A stretch of DNA of 64,000 nt from Ehretia macrophylla. Taxonomy: Eukaryota; Streptophyta; Magnoliopsida; Boraginales; Ehretiaceae. The stretch lies in contig CM075770.1 of NCBI GenBank assembly GCA_037974665.1, positions 9,870,501 through 9,934,500 of the forward strand. The letters are read 5' to 3'. The notes below the pieces were generated by a model. That model saw nothing but the letters and a program-made list of their open reading frames with translations, made no database searches and was not told the DNA's origin. Of this stretch, positions 36,097 to 47,802 are shown piece after piece (within the stretch, counting starts at the first letter, position 1; every line of letters begins with the position of its first letter). The translations under genes were made by a program, and so were the position numbers.

Positions 36097-38142
36097 AAAT
36101 TTAGGATTCTTATGCCGGAGAGTTCATATTTGGGATTTGTCTTTTTAGGCTCTGATTGGTTTGCTTAAAAAAACAACTATTTTGTAAAGTACATCACAAG
36201 AAAAAAAAACTCGTGCTACGCATATTTAGTCACAAAAAAAGTTGGTTAATGTACAAATTACATATCAGTTGTTAGTATAATTATTATATAGTAGAGAATT
36301 ATTTATATATATATATATATATATGATGTTTTGACGCAGAAGACAGATAATGAATATTTGTAATTTCATTTAACTGAAGATTGGGAAAGATTTTTTTTTT
36401 TTTTTTGTCAAATTGTGAAAGATATTGAAAAGTAATAAATGTCACATACATGAAATATATTTTATGGTAATGAAGACGGTCAACACTGGTAATTTGAAGG
36501 GGAAAAAATAGCGAATGAAGATTAGATGGTAGACTTTCTCGTGACACACTTGTATGATCATAATATATAATCCTTTCTAAAATAAAAAGAAATAGGTATC
36601 AATAAATTGCTAAAACAATAATATAGTTTTTGAGTCAATATTCAGCCATATTTTAAACTAGATTTCAATAGAATGAGAATAAGAGAAATATATTAGACAG
36701 AATTAAACATAACACAAAAAACTAAACGAAAAGATAAGAGAGTTGTTAAAATGTTTCCAAACCATGGGCAAATGCTCATTCACAATGAAAACCATCACTT
36801 TGAAGAGTCTCTGAGTAATGATAAATTAAATAAGCTTTCTCATAAATCTATTTCAGTATAATGCAATTGGAAAGTGCATATTGTATTTAGTGTTTCCCTT
36901 CTTTTTAAAATTTTTTGAGGATGCTAGCGCTAAAGATAATTAAAGCATGCGTTAAAGATAATTAAAGCATGCGTTAAAGATATACATCAATCACATAAGG
37001 TTATTAAAGTCTAGTATATCCTCCCATTAGAAATTTAAAACTACTATAATAACATAATTTTCGAGAGATATATACATAATTAAGAAAACAACATTGTAAG
37101 AGATAGAAAGTCTAAGATAATAAGAGAGCACAGAGTTATAAGTTTGCCCATAGTTAAATGTGCTCAAGTACACGCTAATATTGTTCAAACACCAATTTTC
37201 AATATCCGTTGTACCTTAAAAAAAGGCACACGTTAGACTTGTCACCAAAAGTTAGTGTATGGTGTACGTTATGTTAATTTAAATTCAAATATTACAAGAT
37301 CTACCTTAAGATGCAGCTAATCTAACAATTTTCAAATTGATGTAATCTACAAACGTATCACTACATGTGACAAAAAGATGTTCTATCTTCTCTGAACTTT
37401 CGATTGGCAGTAAATCTTATTGATAAAGCTAGCATTTGTTGCAGAGAATTTTCCTAGTCATCTCTTTAGAGGTGGGCAGTACATAGCTAAACTTTTTAGA
37501 CATCACATTCAATAAAATTCGAAGAAGAGTCTTACCGGAAAACATGGGTTTTTTTTTTTATTTTCCTAATAACAAAATACATGTAAGGACAATTGAATCC
37601 ATTTTTACTTTATAAACTCTGTAGTGTACAATTGTTCGTCACAATACATGTTTTAATTTAATTAAAAACTAAATAATATTTATGATAAAAATATATATAT
37701 TTAAACTCAATATCTTAATTATAATAAATTACTATCCAACCGTTTCATTTAAATCTCGGGGAAAAGAAAAAACATTATGATTGTCCCGTGCAAAAAACAA
37801 AATCATGCTGGCAGAACAGCAAAGGAATCAAGAATATCAAATCATTTGTGGATAACTTTAGATGGGAATGCATAGAATGGTGTGAGGAAAAGTGAGTGTG
37901 TAAGGAGACACCAGCCATGTGGGCACATGTACCCAATCAGTAAACAAATGTATTGGCTGACTTTTGCTATGACCATTGTCCATAGTCCATAGGGCCAAAC
38001 AAACAAAATAAATCACTTCACATGAGATCTGTCCCCTTCCCCAACCAAGGTACTTCCGTACTATGCCGTAACACCTCATAGTTTTCGATAGTGTTGGATT
38101 ATCATTACAATATTCACAAATCCAAAAAACAAAAAAAAAAAA
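36097..38142. other. gene desert with simple repeats
   Basis: No gene is seen. A 22-bp unit (TAAAGATAATTAAAGCATGC plus GT) is repeated at 36931 and 36953, and a TA microsatellite lies at about 36303-36324. Confidence 0.5.
36392..36413 (-). mobile_element. micro-retroposon insertion, intergenic
   Basis: The minus strand reads ATTTGAC plus about 15 A, between TGGGAAAGAT (36382-36391) and TGTGAAAGAT (36414-36423), 9 of 10 identical. Confidence 0.55.
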
Positions 38143-38576
38143 GATAAATAATATATTATCTCCTTATATTTTGTTAAAAATATACAATACCTTCTTATAT
38201 TTTATTAAAAATACACAATATTCCCCTGTGTTTTACTAAAAATACACAATATCCTCATGTGCTTTAAAAACTAACTGATTACCTCCTGTGTTTTGCTAAA
38301 AGTAGCTAATTACCCCCTTGTATTTTATAAAAGTAGCTGATTGTCTTATTATATTTTTTAATAAAAGCGTTAATTTTTAAAAAGTACAGGGGGGTAATTA
38401 GCTAATTTTATAAAACACAGGGGAGTAATCAGCTAATTTTTAAAACACAGGAAGGGTATTGTACACTTTTAGCAAAATACATAAGGGATAATTAGTTAAT
38501 TTTTAAAACACAGAGGGGTATTGTGTATTTTTAACAAAACACAGGGAAGTAATATATTATTTACCCAAAAAAAAAT
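38143..38576. mobile_element. 434-bp foldback (palindromic) element
   Basis: The outer ends GATAAATAATATATTA and TAATATATTATTTACCC are inverted, and the arms pair over most of their length. Each arm is made of reiterated phrases around TGTTTTxCTAAAAATACACAAT. It is bounded by A-runs (12 and 9 A) that could include a 9-bp duplication. It has no coding capacity. Confidence 0.7.
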
Positions 38577-38585
38577 TATCATCAC

Positions 38586-39509
38586 AATGGTCAAAACTTA
38601 TGGTAAGTTGCAGAGACAGAGACAGAGATAGAGACAGATGTAAAATATTTCATGTGCACTTATGTATAATCAGAGGGGATCTAAAGCAATTCACTCTAAA
38701 TTATTTATATTGTAAGAGAGCCAAGTTTCCAATGTAATGTTCAAAAGAGATGATAACTTAAGATTTTATTTTTTAATTTTTTTAATTTTTTGTCTAGAAT
38801 ATATTATTAAAATAAAATAGTTATTACAATCAGCTTATCTCGTGTTTTAAGCCTATTAGTGTACAGAAAAAAATCTTAGTGAAAAATTCCTACCCATTAA
38901 CGTGTTAGTTTCAACAGATTTTGCTACTTAATCGGCTGTCAGTGTCATAGCTAACACAGGATAAAGTTGATTGATTAATTTCATGAAAAAGCCATCTATC
39001 CTCTAAACTAAATCAAATCAAATCAAAATAAATCATTTTCTATTAAGTGCGATCAATTATATAAATATGATAATATCGTTTATTTATGTCAAAAATCGTT
39101 TCTACAATTAACTCCATATAAATGAGATCTTGCCTAAGTATTTTTATTAAATTCATCTTAAATCATTCTCTAACCTTGTCATATAGAGTAATATCTCCAT
39201 AAATCGTCTCCTAAAGCCATCTATCCTCTAAAAAACATCTAAGCTCCACTAGTAATTGCATAAAAAACTTCTTTTGCATCGATTTAAAAGTTCATTGCAT
39301 ATTCTCTTGATGTGGGCATCAACTAAGAAATATCATGTACCGAAAAGGTGAAAACGAGATATAGTTATCGCGTAATAACTTGTTGATACTAAAAGCCTAT
39401 TCGAATTTATGTTTTATCATTACAAATATTATTTAGCTTTTAATTGACTTGAAAAATTTGTTGGGGAGTGCCACTATACTATTAGGTTTATAACTTTTAG
39501 ATAAATTTA
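38586..39509. other. intergenic
   Basis: No gene is seen. A GAGACA-type microsatellite lies at about 38612-38640. Confidence 0.5.
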
Positions 39510-39895
39510 GGGTTTGTTTAGTTTATCTTTTAGACACTTAAAAGCACTTTCAGTTAATTTAAAAGTTAAAGCTAACATGCTTGGACCGTTTCTGAAAGAG
39601 TTTTTAAGTAATAACTGAAGCTGAAAAAGCTAAAACAATAAGCATCAAAGTGGACTTTTTAGAAAATGATTTTTCAAAACTGTTTTTACATAATATTGGA
39701 AATTTTTTTTCTTTTTTCTTTTTTAAATATACCTTTACATATTTTTAAAAGTCCAACATTGCCCTCATTTTTTTTTAAAACCTAATATTATCCAACATAG
39801 ATCATATAGTCAACAGTTTTTTTTTTTCAAAAACACTTATAACTAAAGTTCGAAAGTTTAAAAACTGAAATTTCATAAATAGGGTAAACAGAGTC
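39510..39895. mobile_element. Tourist-like MITE (PIF/Harbinger type), copy 2
   Basis: 386 bp with ends GGGTTTGTTTAGTTT and GGTAAACAGAGTC, flanked by TTA at 39507-39509 and 39896-39898. The interior shares phrases with copy 1 at 33158 (AAAAACACTT, AAAGCACTTTCAG-like text), partly in reverse orientation. Confidence 0.75.
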
Positions 39896-40562
39896 TTAAT
39901 ATAGTTTTTTATAATTGATTTTCTCGTCATCAAAACAAAAGTAAAAAAAAAAAAGGAAAAGGAAGAAAAACATTGAGGTGCATCGATAATTGCTTTGCTA
40001 CCGATGAATTCAATATCCATCACCGGCAAGAAATGGAAAAGTTCCCACACGGCACCCTTCAATAGAGACTAGGAATTAATGCTTGGGAACAGATACACAT
40101 GCTTTGATCAACTTCATGTCCCTTGTCTCAATTTCATGACAGCTATTTTGATCATATCAATCGTAATATCTGGCGAGTAAACAATTTGTGCAAACCAAAA
40201 GAAAAATTAAATGTGATCCATCAATGCATGGATTTGAAGAATTTGGCAAATCATAATTATTCACTTGGTTGAGGATTGAATCATAATTATTCACTTGGTT
40301 GGGGATTGAATCCGGGTAAAGATGATTTGTCTCAACGGTAGTCAAGTCTAGAGCCAACAATTAATCCAATTGTTTTATATGGATTAATCATAAATTTTAA
40401 GATTAGTATATAAGTTATGGACTAATCTATCTAATATTAATTAATTTTAAAATAAAATCGTATAATTCTTTATCATAATATACCTATGTATCTTATCATG
40501 GTATTAAAATTGTGCCTTGATAGTTGGTACTACCACGTGATGATTCTTCTTTCATATTATTA

Positions 40563-40785
40563 TGTCTTCAACAATCTATCATGGATTACACGTGAAGGGG
40601 TTATTGGAGAATTTAGTTATTCCATGTGGATAAGTCATAAATTCCAAAATTAATATATAATTTTTTGAATTTGATGTCTTCAACAATCTATCACGAGTTA
40701 TACGTGAAGGAGGTTATTGGAGAATTTAGTTGTTCCACGTGGATAAGTCATAAATTCCAAAATTAATATATAAATTTTTGAATTA
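40563..40785 (+). repeat. 112-bp tandem duplication
   Basis: The unit starting TGTCTTCAACAATCTATCA at 40563 repeats at 40675. A smaller 31-bp duplication (GAATCATAATTATTCACTTG) lies just upstream at about 40248-40310. Confidence 0.85.
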
Positions 40786-41471
40786 CTTCACCTAATACCA
40801 ATTGATTTAAAAGAGAGACTCATAATTCTTTATCATGGTATATTCATATTTCTTTATCACTTGCAAAGACTTGAACCAAATTACAGTGTCAATCTTCAAA
40901 GCTTATAGATGCTTACTAGCATTCTAAAATTCACTAGCTATTGTATGAAGTGTCCACCCTTTAATATCCAGAAATATTTGTGATCCCTTCTATACATACA
41001 ATAGTTTAATTCTTAAATTATTATATTATTACTACTATTATTATTATTATTTTGGAAATATTCATTTGTGAACTTATATCGTTTTTATTTTTTTTTCTTT
41101 GGTGCTATATAGTAAAAGAAGAAAAGAAAAGATCTTTTGTAGCCAAAAAAAATGTGAAAACACCATCATTCATTACATTATTAGAGAGATCAATAATAGT
41201 GAAGTGTTGATATATTAATAATAAAATAATTTAAACTATTAACTGTGAAAATCAAATAATTACATCATTATTTTACCATCAGTAATCTCCATAATAACAT
41301 TATTGCTTTATTAAGGGATCCAAATCCTATAAAAAAAAGTGGTTGTAAGATGCATCATAAAAAGTCAGCTTCAATATTTATCCTACTTAATTTTTTTCTT
41401 TCTTGATAAATACATGAAATGGACCGAAATTGGAAAAGAAAATTATAGGTATCAAATTGAAAGTGCACTTT

Positions 41472-41615
41472 CTTTCTTTCTTTCTTTTTTTTAATACAAA
41501 CAAGGTCTAACTCGTACAACACATATTAGAAGATGTTGTGCACGAGGATTGGTCTCATATACAATCTTTCACGCTTACATCAAGGAATATACCACTAGAC
41601 CAAAGACGTGTTGGT
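41472..41615 (-). mobile_element. tRNA-derived SINE
   Basis: The minus strand starts CCAACACGTCTTTGGTCTAG, with TGGTCTAGTGGTAT as an excellent tRNA box A, and ends TTGTTTGTATTAAAAAAAA followed by GAAA units. A perfect 11-bp duplication, AAGTGCACTTT, flanks it (41461-41471 and 41616-41626). A truncated copy of the same family sits in NPF intron 2. Confidence 0.8.
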
Positions 41616-41626
41616 AAGTGCACTTT

Positions 41627-43354
41627 TTCACCTCACTCTACGTTGATGTAAGATCTCTTTTGTGAAAGATAACATTTGTATATTCTATTGGACAATTCTG
41701 ACTTGGATCACAGACTTTAAAAGTAAAAGCCCAAAGTGACAATCCTAACTTTTAGATAATGGATTTTGCTGTCATTGCTTTTGTTTTCCTTATCTTACTT
41801 TTTACTTTCTGCAAGTGGACAATAAATCTCTGCTATAATCTTTTTAAAGATTTAAAAGGCCAAATATAGTAACCACTACAAAACCTATTTAAAGAAATAT
41901 AATTCTCCTCCTCCATTGATAAATAATAAATTTACGATTACTTTATAAGAATTTGACTTACTTTATTTATAACTAATCAAATTGAAAATAAAACCCAATA
42001 ACTCGTAACAAATGCTTTTGTAAAGGGCCACATTTATCGGATTACGAATAAAGTTTGTTTTCTTTTTTTTTCCCCATATTTTCTTATATTCATAAGGGAT
42101 GAGATGCAGTCAAAATTCGTGCTAACATAAGGAAATTTGCACCCAAAATTGAAGAATTTGTCTAAAAGTTAGATAAAATATAACACAAATAGTACGCCGC
42201 AATAGAATTTATCAAATTTTATTTTCTATTCTTTTTGAGGAATAACGAATAAAAACTTTTACGATAGAATTGTTGAAGAGATGAAATTTATTTGTATTCA
42301 TAAGGGATGAGATGTTGAAAGCTTTTTTTATTCGTAAACATTGAGGATGGGGAAAAACCTAGGCAAAATTTGATTATGACGTTTATCAACTTTAATACCA
42401 TGATTATCTCACAATTGTAGTTTTTGAATCCGCCCCTAGTAACCGGTAATCTTTATCTTAACCTTCCTTCGCAGCCAAACCACAAGACTGCAGTAGTGCA
42501 TGAATCCTGATGAATCTCTAAACATTTGACCATGGACAACACGTGGAAGATTACTTCAGATCCTCATATGCCAAACCAAGTACAACAGCTGGAAAATAAA
42601 CTGACATTTTCATGGTTCGTTAACTGCCCATTGAGTCCAATTCCCATACGTTTCGATTGTATTTCCAGCACACATCTCAAAAAGGGATTAACGCAACTAT
42701 TAAAAGACCATGTAACAATTATTGTTCGCCCATATAATATTATAATATTATGAGATGATTCAAATCTAAAAAAAAATATCTTAAATGTGAGATTTTATAC
42801 CCGAACACCTCAAGGAGAGTCTTTTGTAACAAATCGTAAATCATGCAAAAAATCAGAAGGAAAAAGAAAAGAGTAAGAAACACTAATCTGTACTTAAATT
42901 CATAACCAAAACCAGTGTCGAAGTAACTGTTCAGGCAACAATTAGATAAAATGAATATTGCTACCACTCAATGTCTAAACAATGGACCTTCCCTTCATCT
43001 TTGCTAAAACTAATCAATAAAGCTAAGAATTTCAGAGTATTTTGAATACTGTCAAAAAATTTGACGAGCGACAAGAGACACTGTCACCTATGTGTTTCCG
43101 TCCCTCCATCTTCCGACATCCATCGATGAAGTCTAAGATCTCACCTAATCTTTAACAAGGCATTGAAGCTCTGTGAGGAACTTCCTCCCCCTGCTTTCCC
43201 TATTCTGCTTGCCGATGGCCAATTGTACAAAAACTTCTCCCCGGCATTCATATTCACATTGCTCATTGCATGCTTTTACCATATTTACACCAAATCCCTT
43301 TTACATCTACTGGTTCTTATATAGTAACCTTCATGTTTGCAAGTGGAGAAGCTG
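41627..43354. other. intergenic and 3' flank of DnaJ gene
   Basis: No gene is seen. The part just below 43355 should hold the DnaJ 3' UTR. Confidence 0.5.
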
Positions 43355-46300
43355 TCACAAGCTTCCCCCCAAAACTCTCCTCAACTCTGACTTCTGCGAC
43401 TCAGAGAGCCTTGACGGATATCTAACATCAATCTTGATCCTCAAATTACCCTTTTTCTTAGGATCCTTTGAGATTGGCATTCCCTCATTCGGAACAACTA
43501 CTTCATCGCCTGGTTTGACAATCTCTGTTATTGGGATCATGAGATTCCGCCCATCCAATGTTGTCAGCTCGAGTGTCTTTCCTGTGAGGGATTCAAGAAG
43601 TGATATCTCTTGGTGCACAATAAGATCATTACCATCCCTTGTATAAAAAACATGAGGTCTCTCATCAATGACAAAGATAACATCAGCTGGAATGACACCT
43701 GGTTCTTTATTACCCTTCTCAGGAAAGGTAATTTTTGTACCCTTTTTCCAACCAGGTCGTATATCAATTGGTAGGATCTCCTCCACAGTTCGGACAATAC
43801 TGCAAAACAGAGTCACATCAAGACAATGTAACAAGGGCATAAATCATGACGAAAAGGAATTCCCACTGATACAAACTGCAATAATCAAGGGCAGTGTTGA
43901 TTGAGTTATTTACTTAGCCGTTACAAAAGGAGACATCGTTTTACATTTGTTCAACAAGAACTTTCAAAGAACTGTGCAAACAATAGAAGCTATGTGCACA
44001 TGTAACAGCATATTGCTATTGCATAAACCTTGATGGAGAAATATACTATTACTCCCCAAAAAGTCATCAGGCAAAACTCCAGATTTGCCATTAAACAAAA
44101 CTGAAGCTATTCCGACTAAGACTCCAATAACTACAAGATTTCATCTACATTCACTAAGAGACAGCAGAAGTTTTTTTTTTTTTTTTTTTTTCTCACAATA
44201 TGCAGGTTAGAATCAGTATAATTTTAATCTGTGACACAAATTTGATCATTATGCATTAATATGTTTTTGCCTGTACACATGTAAATGTATATGCATCCCC
44301 TCCGACAACTCCGATAGCTTAGTGCTGAAACAATACTTCATATTTTACGTCATTCGGACAAACAAACAAGATATTCTAAAAAAAGATAAAATCTTTCAAA
44401 GAATTAAGCATAGTCACAGTTCTAAGGAGATGATACCACAAAACCACCAACTATTAATAGCTTCATTCTTCTTAGTACAGCTGAACTACATATGTTACAG
44501 AAACTATTAAGAGAGGAAGTGAGGGATGCAGCATCTACAGGTTGATCTCTATAAGTCTTATTCAACTCTGGTCCAATTTTTTCCAGTTACTAGTAACAAT
44601 ATGTTAAAGTGTGAAATCTATTTTAGTTAGCCAGTTAAATCAAATAACAAATAGTACAAACTATATGTATTGAAATACAATAACACATCTAGCAAACCTG
44701 AATAATAAAGGAAAGGCATCTATTTCTTAAAAATAAGAGTACCATGTTCCACTGAATGTCCGAGTCAGGGCTTTGGTAAGGAAGCCTAGCAGCTCAATCC
44801 TTTTTGAGATGAGGCCCATCTATTAGCTTATTACCAGGAGTCGAATCCGGATTTGGAACCAGGAGGGGCAACCTAAATAGGGTCCATGGCAATTCCTTTC
44901 TTCATTGTTCTTTACATTTTATTCTAGATTTTCCTTGTTTTACTCTTTCATTATACAACCTACAATTCTTTTTGATTTTCCATAATAGTAAGTGCATTAT
45001 TCCCTCATTGGCTTTGCAAAGTTCTATACTTCTATTCACAAAAGGAAATTTTCCGCCTGTCAGTACTCACCAAGTGTATTTCCATTTGTGGGGGGGGAGA
45101 GAGAGGGAGAGAGCAACAGAAAAACCAAGGAACAGATCAGATCAGGCCAACTGAGAGAGACCAAGAAGCAATCAGACCAAGGCATTTTGTGTTCTTGGTG
45201 TACTTCCCAACTCATGAAACAGATTAAACACTAATCAGTTAGTGAAAACAAAAACGATGATCCCCAGTTTAGCCAGAATATCTGAGCTCAGCAAAGCCTT
45301 ATACTTAGAATATCAATTTCATAGATATAGTACATCTCAAACCAAAACCCCTTCAATTCTATCACATGACTGGCAGACATGAGCACCATAGAAGCCATGC
45401 TCTAGGATGCAGAGCACAATATATGAGATTGAAAGAATCTAATTGTTGCAGGTGAAGGGCACCCTCTCTCTCCCCTACTTCGAAATCTTATTCATATTTC
45501 TCGTAATGGTTAGTAACACGACAGTCATGCAATATAGTGTATCCATTTTGCTCTATCTGAAACAGACAGTGAGCATTTCACACCACCGTGTGTACCTAAT
45601 GACCATTGCTTGCTAAATGCTGTAGCTTAACGATTTAACATTAACAAGGGTCAAGTCATATGTCTGGAAAATAGAATTGATTCACAAGCAATAGTAGGTA
45701 GTCAAAAACCACCACAATGGATAAAACGGCTTGTGAAAAGAGAACCTCAATGAATATTTTCTTTCTCAATCTAAAGACTATCTCCACTAAGTCATTATCA
45801 CATCTTTTTAATTTTGTCGGAAAACATAAACCTTTAGTACTTCTGTTTCATAGTCATATGTTACCATATATTCCAATCCTCAAAAGTATACATACCTATG
45901 TATGCATTGATATGCCCAAAAACTTAATTATATGAACATCTATATAAACATACATTGACAAGTAGTATCCTCAATATACATTCTATAGTTTATTTATTCA
46001 TAGCACATCCTATTCACTGCATGCAAAACTATTTCGACTTATACATATTCTTTTCTAGGAACTACTTCAACCATGTCAACTTTATTACAAAAGGATTATA
46101 TCTCTAATTTCTTATAGTTTACAAATGTCACGGTTTCAGCATGCTTAAGAAAAGTTGGCAACCAAGCCATTTTACATAAATATGCTAATGAACAGCAATG
46201 GAGGTGGTCGGTGCTCTTCGTAAACATCCTTCAAGTTATGCCTTTGGAACTCAATAGTGTTATTGAATAATCAAATTGCATTACAAAAGATGATATCCAA

Positions 46301-47802
46301 CATTCTGGACGGTGGTGCATACCCTGCAGTACCATGTTAGTTAGGCACTTCACACATGGACAATGGTATCCAATCTCTGCCCAACACTCCAAAATTAGGT
46401 TCAAAGACTTGATTTTTAAATGAATGTGACATTAGTATCAAATGAAGATGAAAAACAGTTTCCTAAAAGAAGAAATTACGCTCTGTCTTATTAAAGTTAC
46501 CAACTTGAAGAATAATAAATGTTGCTAAAATAAATTTTTAACATATATTAATCATAGATAAAAGTGTTCTGCAACATAACAACAATTTAGACATTTTTTT
46601 AGCCAAACTGTTTCCTACATCTTATGCCTCTACGAATCAACATTATCCACCAAAAAACTATAAATATGAAAATTCACAAATTCAATTATACACGCATAGA
46701 CCCAATAAGGAAAGACTGTCAAAAAAAAAAAAAAAAAACCAAACCCCTCAGCTATCAATTTTTTAAATTTTATAAACGAAAATATTTCCTAAGAAAAGGG
46801 CAACCTAGGGCATAAAGCTCCAGCTATGCCCTTGTTCACCAAGAACGTGTCAGACCTACTTTGGAGCCTATCGGACTGACCATTACCTCACATTTTTAGA
46901 ACAAGCTATTTCCAAGACTCGAACTCGTGAAATTTAAATCACACGGCAACAAAATATAGAAAAAATAAAGAAAAGGAAAATCCAAAATATAACAAATAAA
47001 AGAGCTTACAACGCATAAAGTGAAGATAACTTTAAATTATTCTCAATGAACAAAACAAAAACCCTAACCCTAATAATTAATCAAAAATCCAAATTAATTT
47101 AAACAAAAAAAATTTAAAATTAACGTACCCAGATAAATCTTTAATAGTCCTGGAAATCTTCATTTTCTTCCTAGCTCCATTATACAATTCCTCCAAACTA
47201 CAAGGCAAAGGATTCTCCACCGCCGCTGCCTTCCTCAACCCTCCCGCAGCCGCAGCCGCCGCCTCCTCAACCCCTGCTCCCATCGTCGTACTCCTAAAAA
47301 ACCTATCCGTATGCTGCCCCGCCCTCCCATTACTACTACTACTACTACTCGCACCGCCACCACTCTCCGCCGCCGACCCGAACATCTCCGCATATATATC
47401 ATCCGCGTCCCTCGGATTAAACCTAAACCCCGGGTTCGGATTCTGCTGCTGCTGCTGCTGATGATGATGATGACGATGATGATGATGATGAGGATGGGAA
47501 TTGTTATGGGCCTGAGCCCGATTAGGATAGAAATTGGGCCCGGCCCGAGGAGGGGGAGGAGGGAAATGGCCGGATTTGAGGGCTTCTTCACCGTAGAGAT
47601 CGTAGATCTGACGCTTCTGAGGGTCGCTGAGGACATCGTAAGCTTCGGAGATTCGTTTGAATTTGGCCTCCGCTTCTTGCTTGTTCTGGCTAGGGTTTTT
47701 ATCTGGGTGCCATATCATCGCTAGTCGCCGATACGCTTTCTTCAAGTCCTCGTCGCTCGCGTTACGATTCACTTTCAGTATGTTGTAGTAATCCACCCCC
47801 AT
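43355..47802 (-). CDS. type II DnaJ (Hsp40) co-chaperone, DNAJB1-like
   Basis: Two exons, 47129-47802 and 43355-43799, join in frame (TCT GG|T ATT, GT-AG) to 372 residues. The protein stimulates Hsp70 ATPase and delivers unfolded clients, in cytosol or nucleus. The J domain is at about residues 1-70 with HPD at 32-34. A Gly/Pro/His/Gln-rich linker (about 80-165) has runs of His and Gln, with no zinc-finger cysteines, which makes it type II. The C-terminal beta-sandwich client domains include [40 protein letters not shown] and [20 protein letters not shown]. The single intron is 3,329 bp, larger than the coding sequence, and holds a SINE. The start is the first ATG, directly before the conserved DYYNILKV. 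Confidence 0.96.
46793..46955 (-). mobile_element. TS/Au-like SINE in DnaJ intron
   Basis: The minus strand has GTTGCCGTGTGATTT, then box B-like GAGTTCGAGTCTTGG (46911-46926), and ends AGCTTTATGCCCTAGGTTG followed by CCCTTTT. These phrases resemble the body and tail of TS/Au-type tRNA-derived SINEs of plants. The SINE is in the same orientation as the host gene. The target duplication is unclear. Confidence 0.6.
47448..47510 (-). repeat. His/Gln codon repeat inside DnaJ exon 1
   Basis: CTG and ATG units on the plus strand encode runs of Gln (six) and His (groups of five and four) in the linker. Repeat length is likely to vary between individuals. Confidence 0.85.

Noticed and set aside
44745-44880. 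A box B-like GGATTCGACTCC on the minus strand in the DnaJ intron, suggesting another SINE
   Set aside because: No box A, tail or target duplication could be defined, so it is not listed.
46721-46740. ACTGTC followed by 18 A in the DnaJ intron
   Set aside because: No target duplication; treated as a plain homopolymer.
47311-47724. Open frames on the plus strand and in another minus frame within DnaJ exon 1
   Set aside because: They are shadows created by CAT/CAG codon repeats and GC-rich text of the real DnaJ frame.
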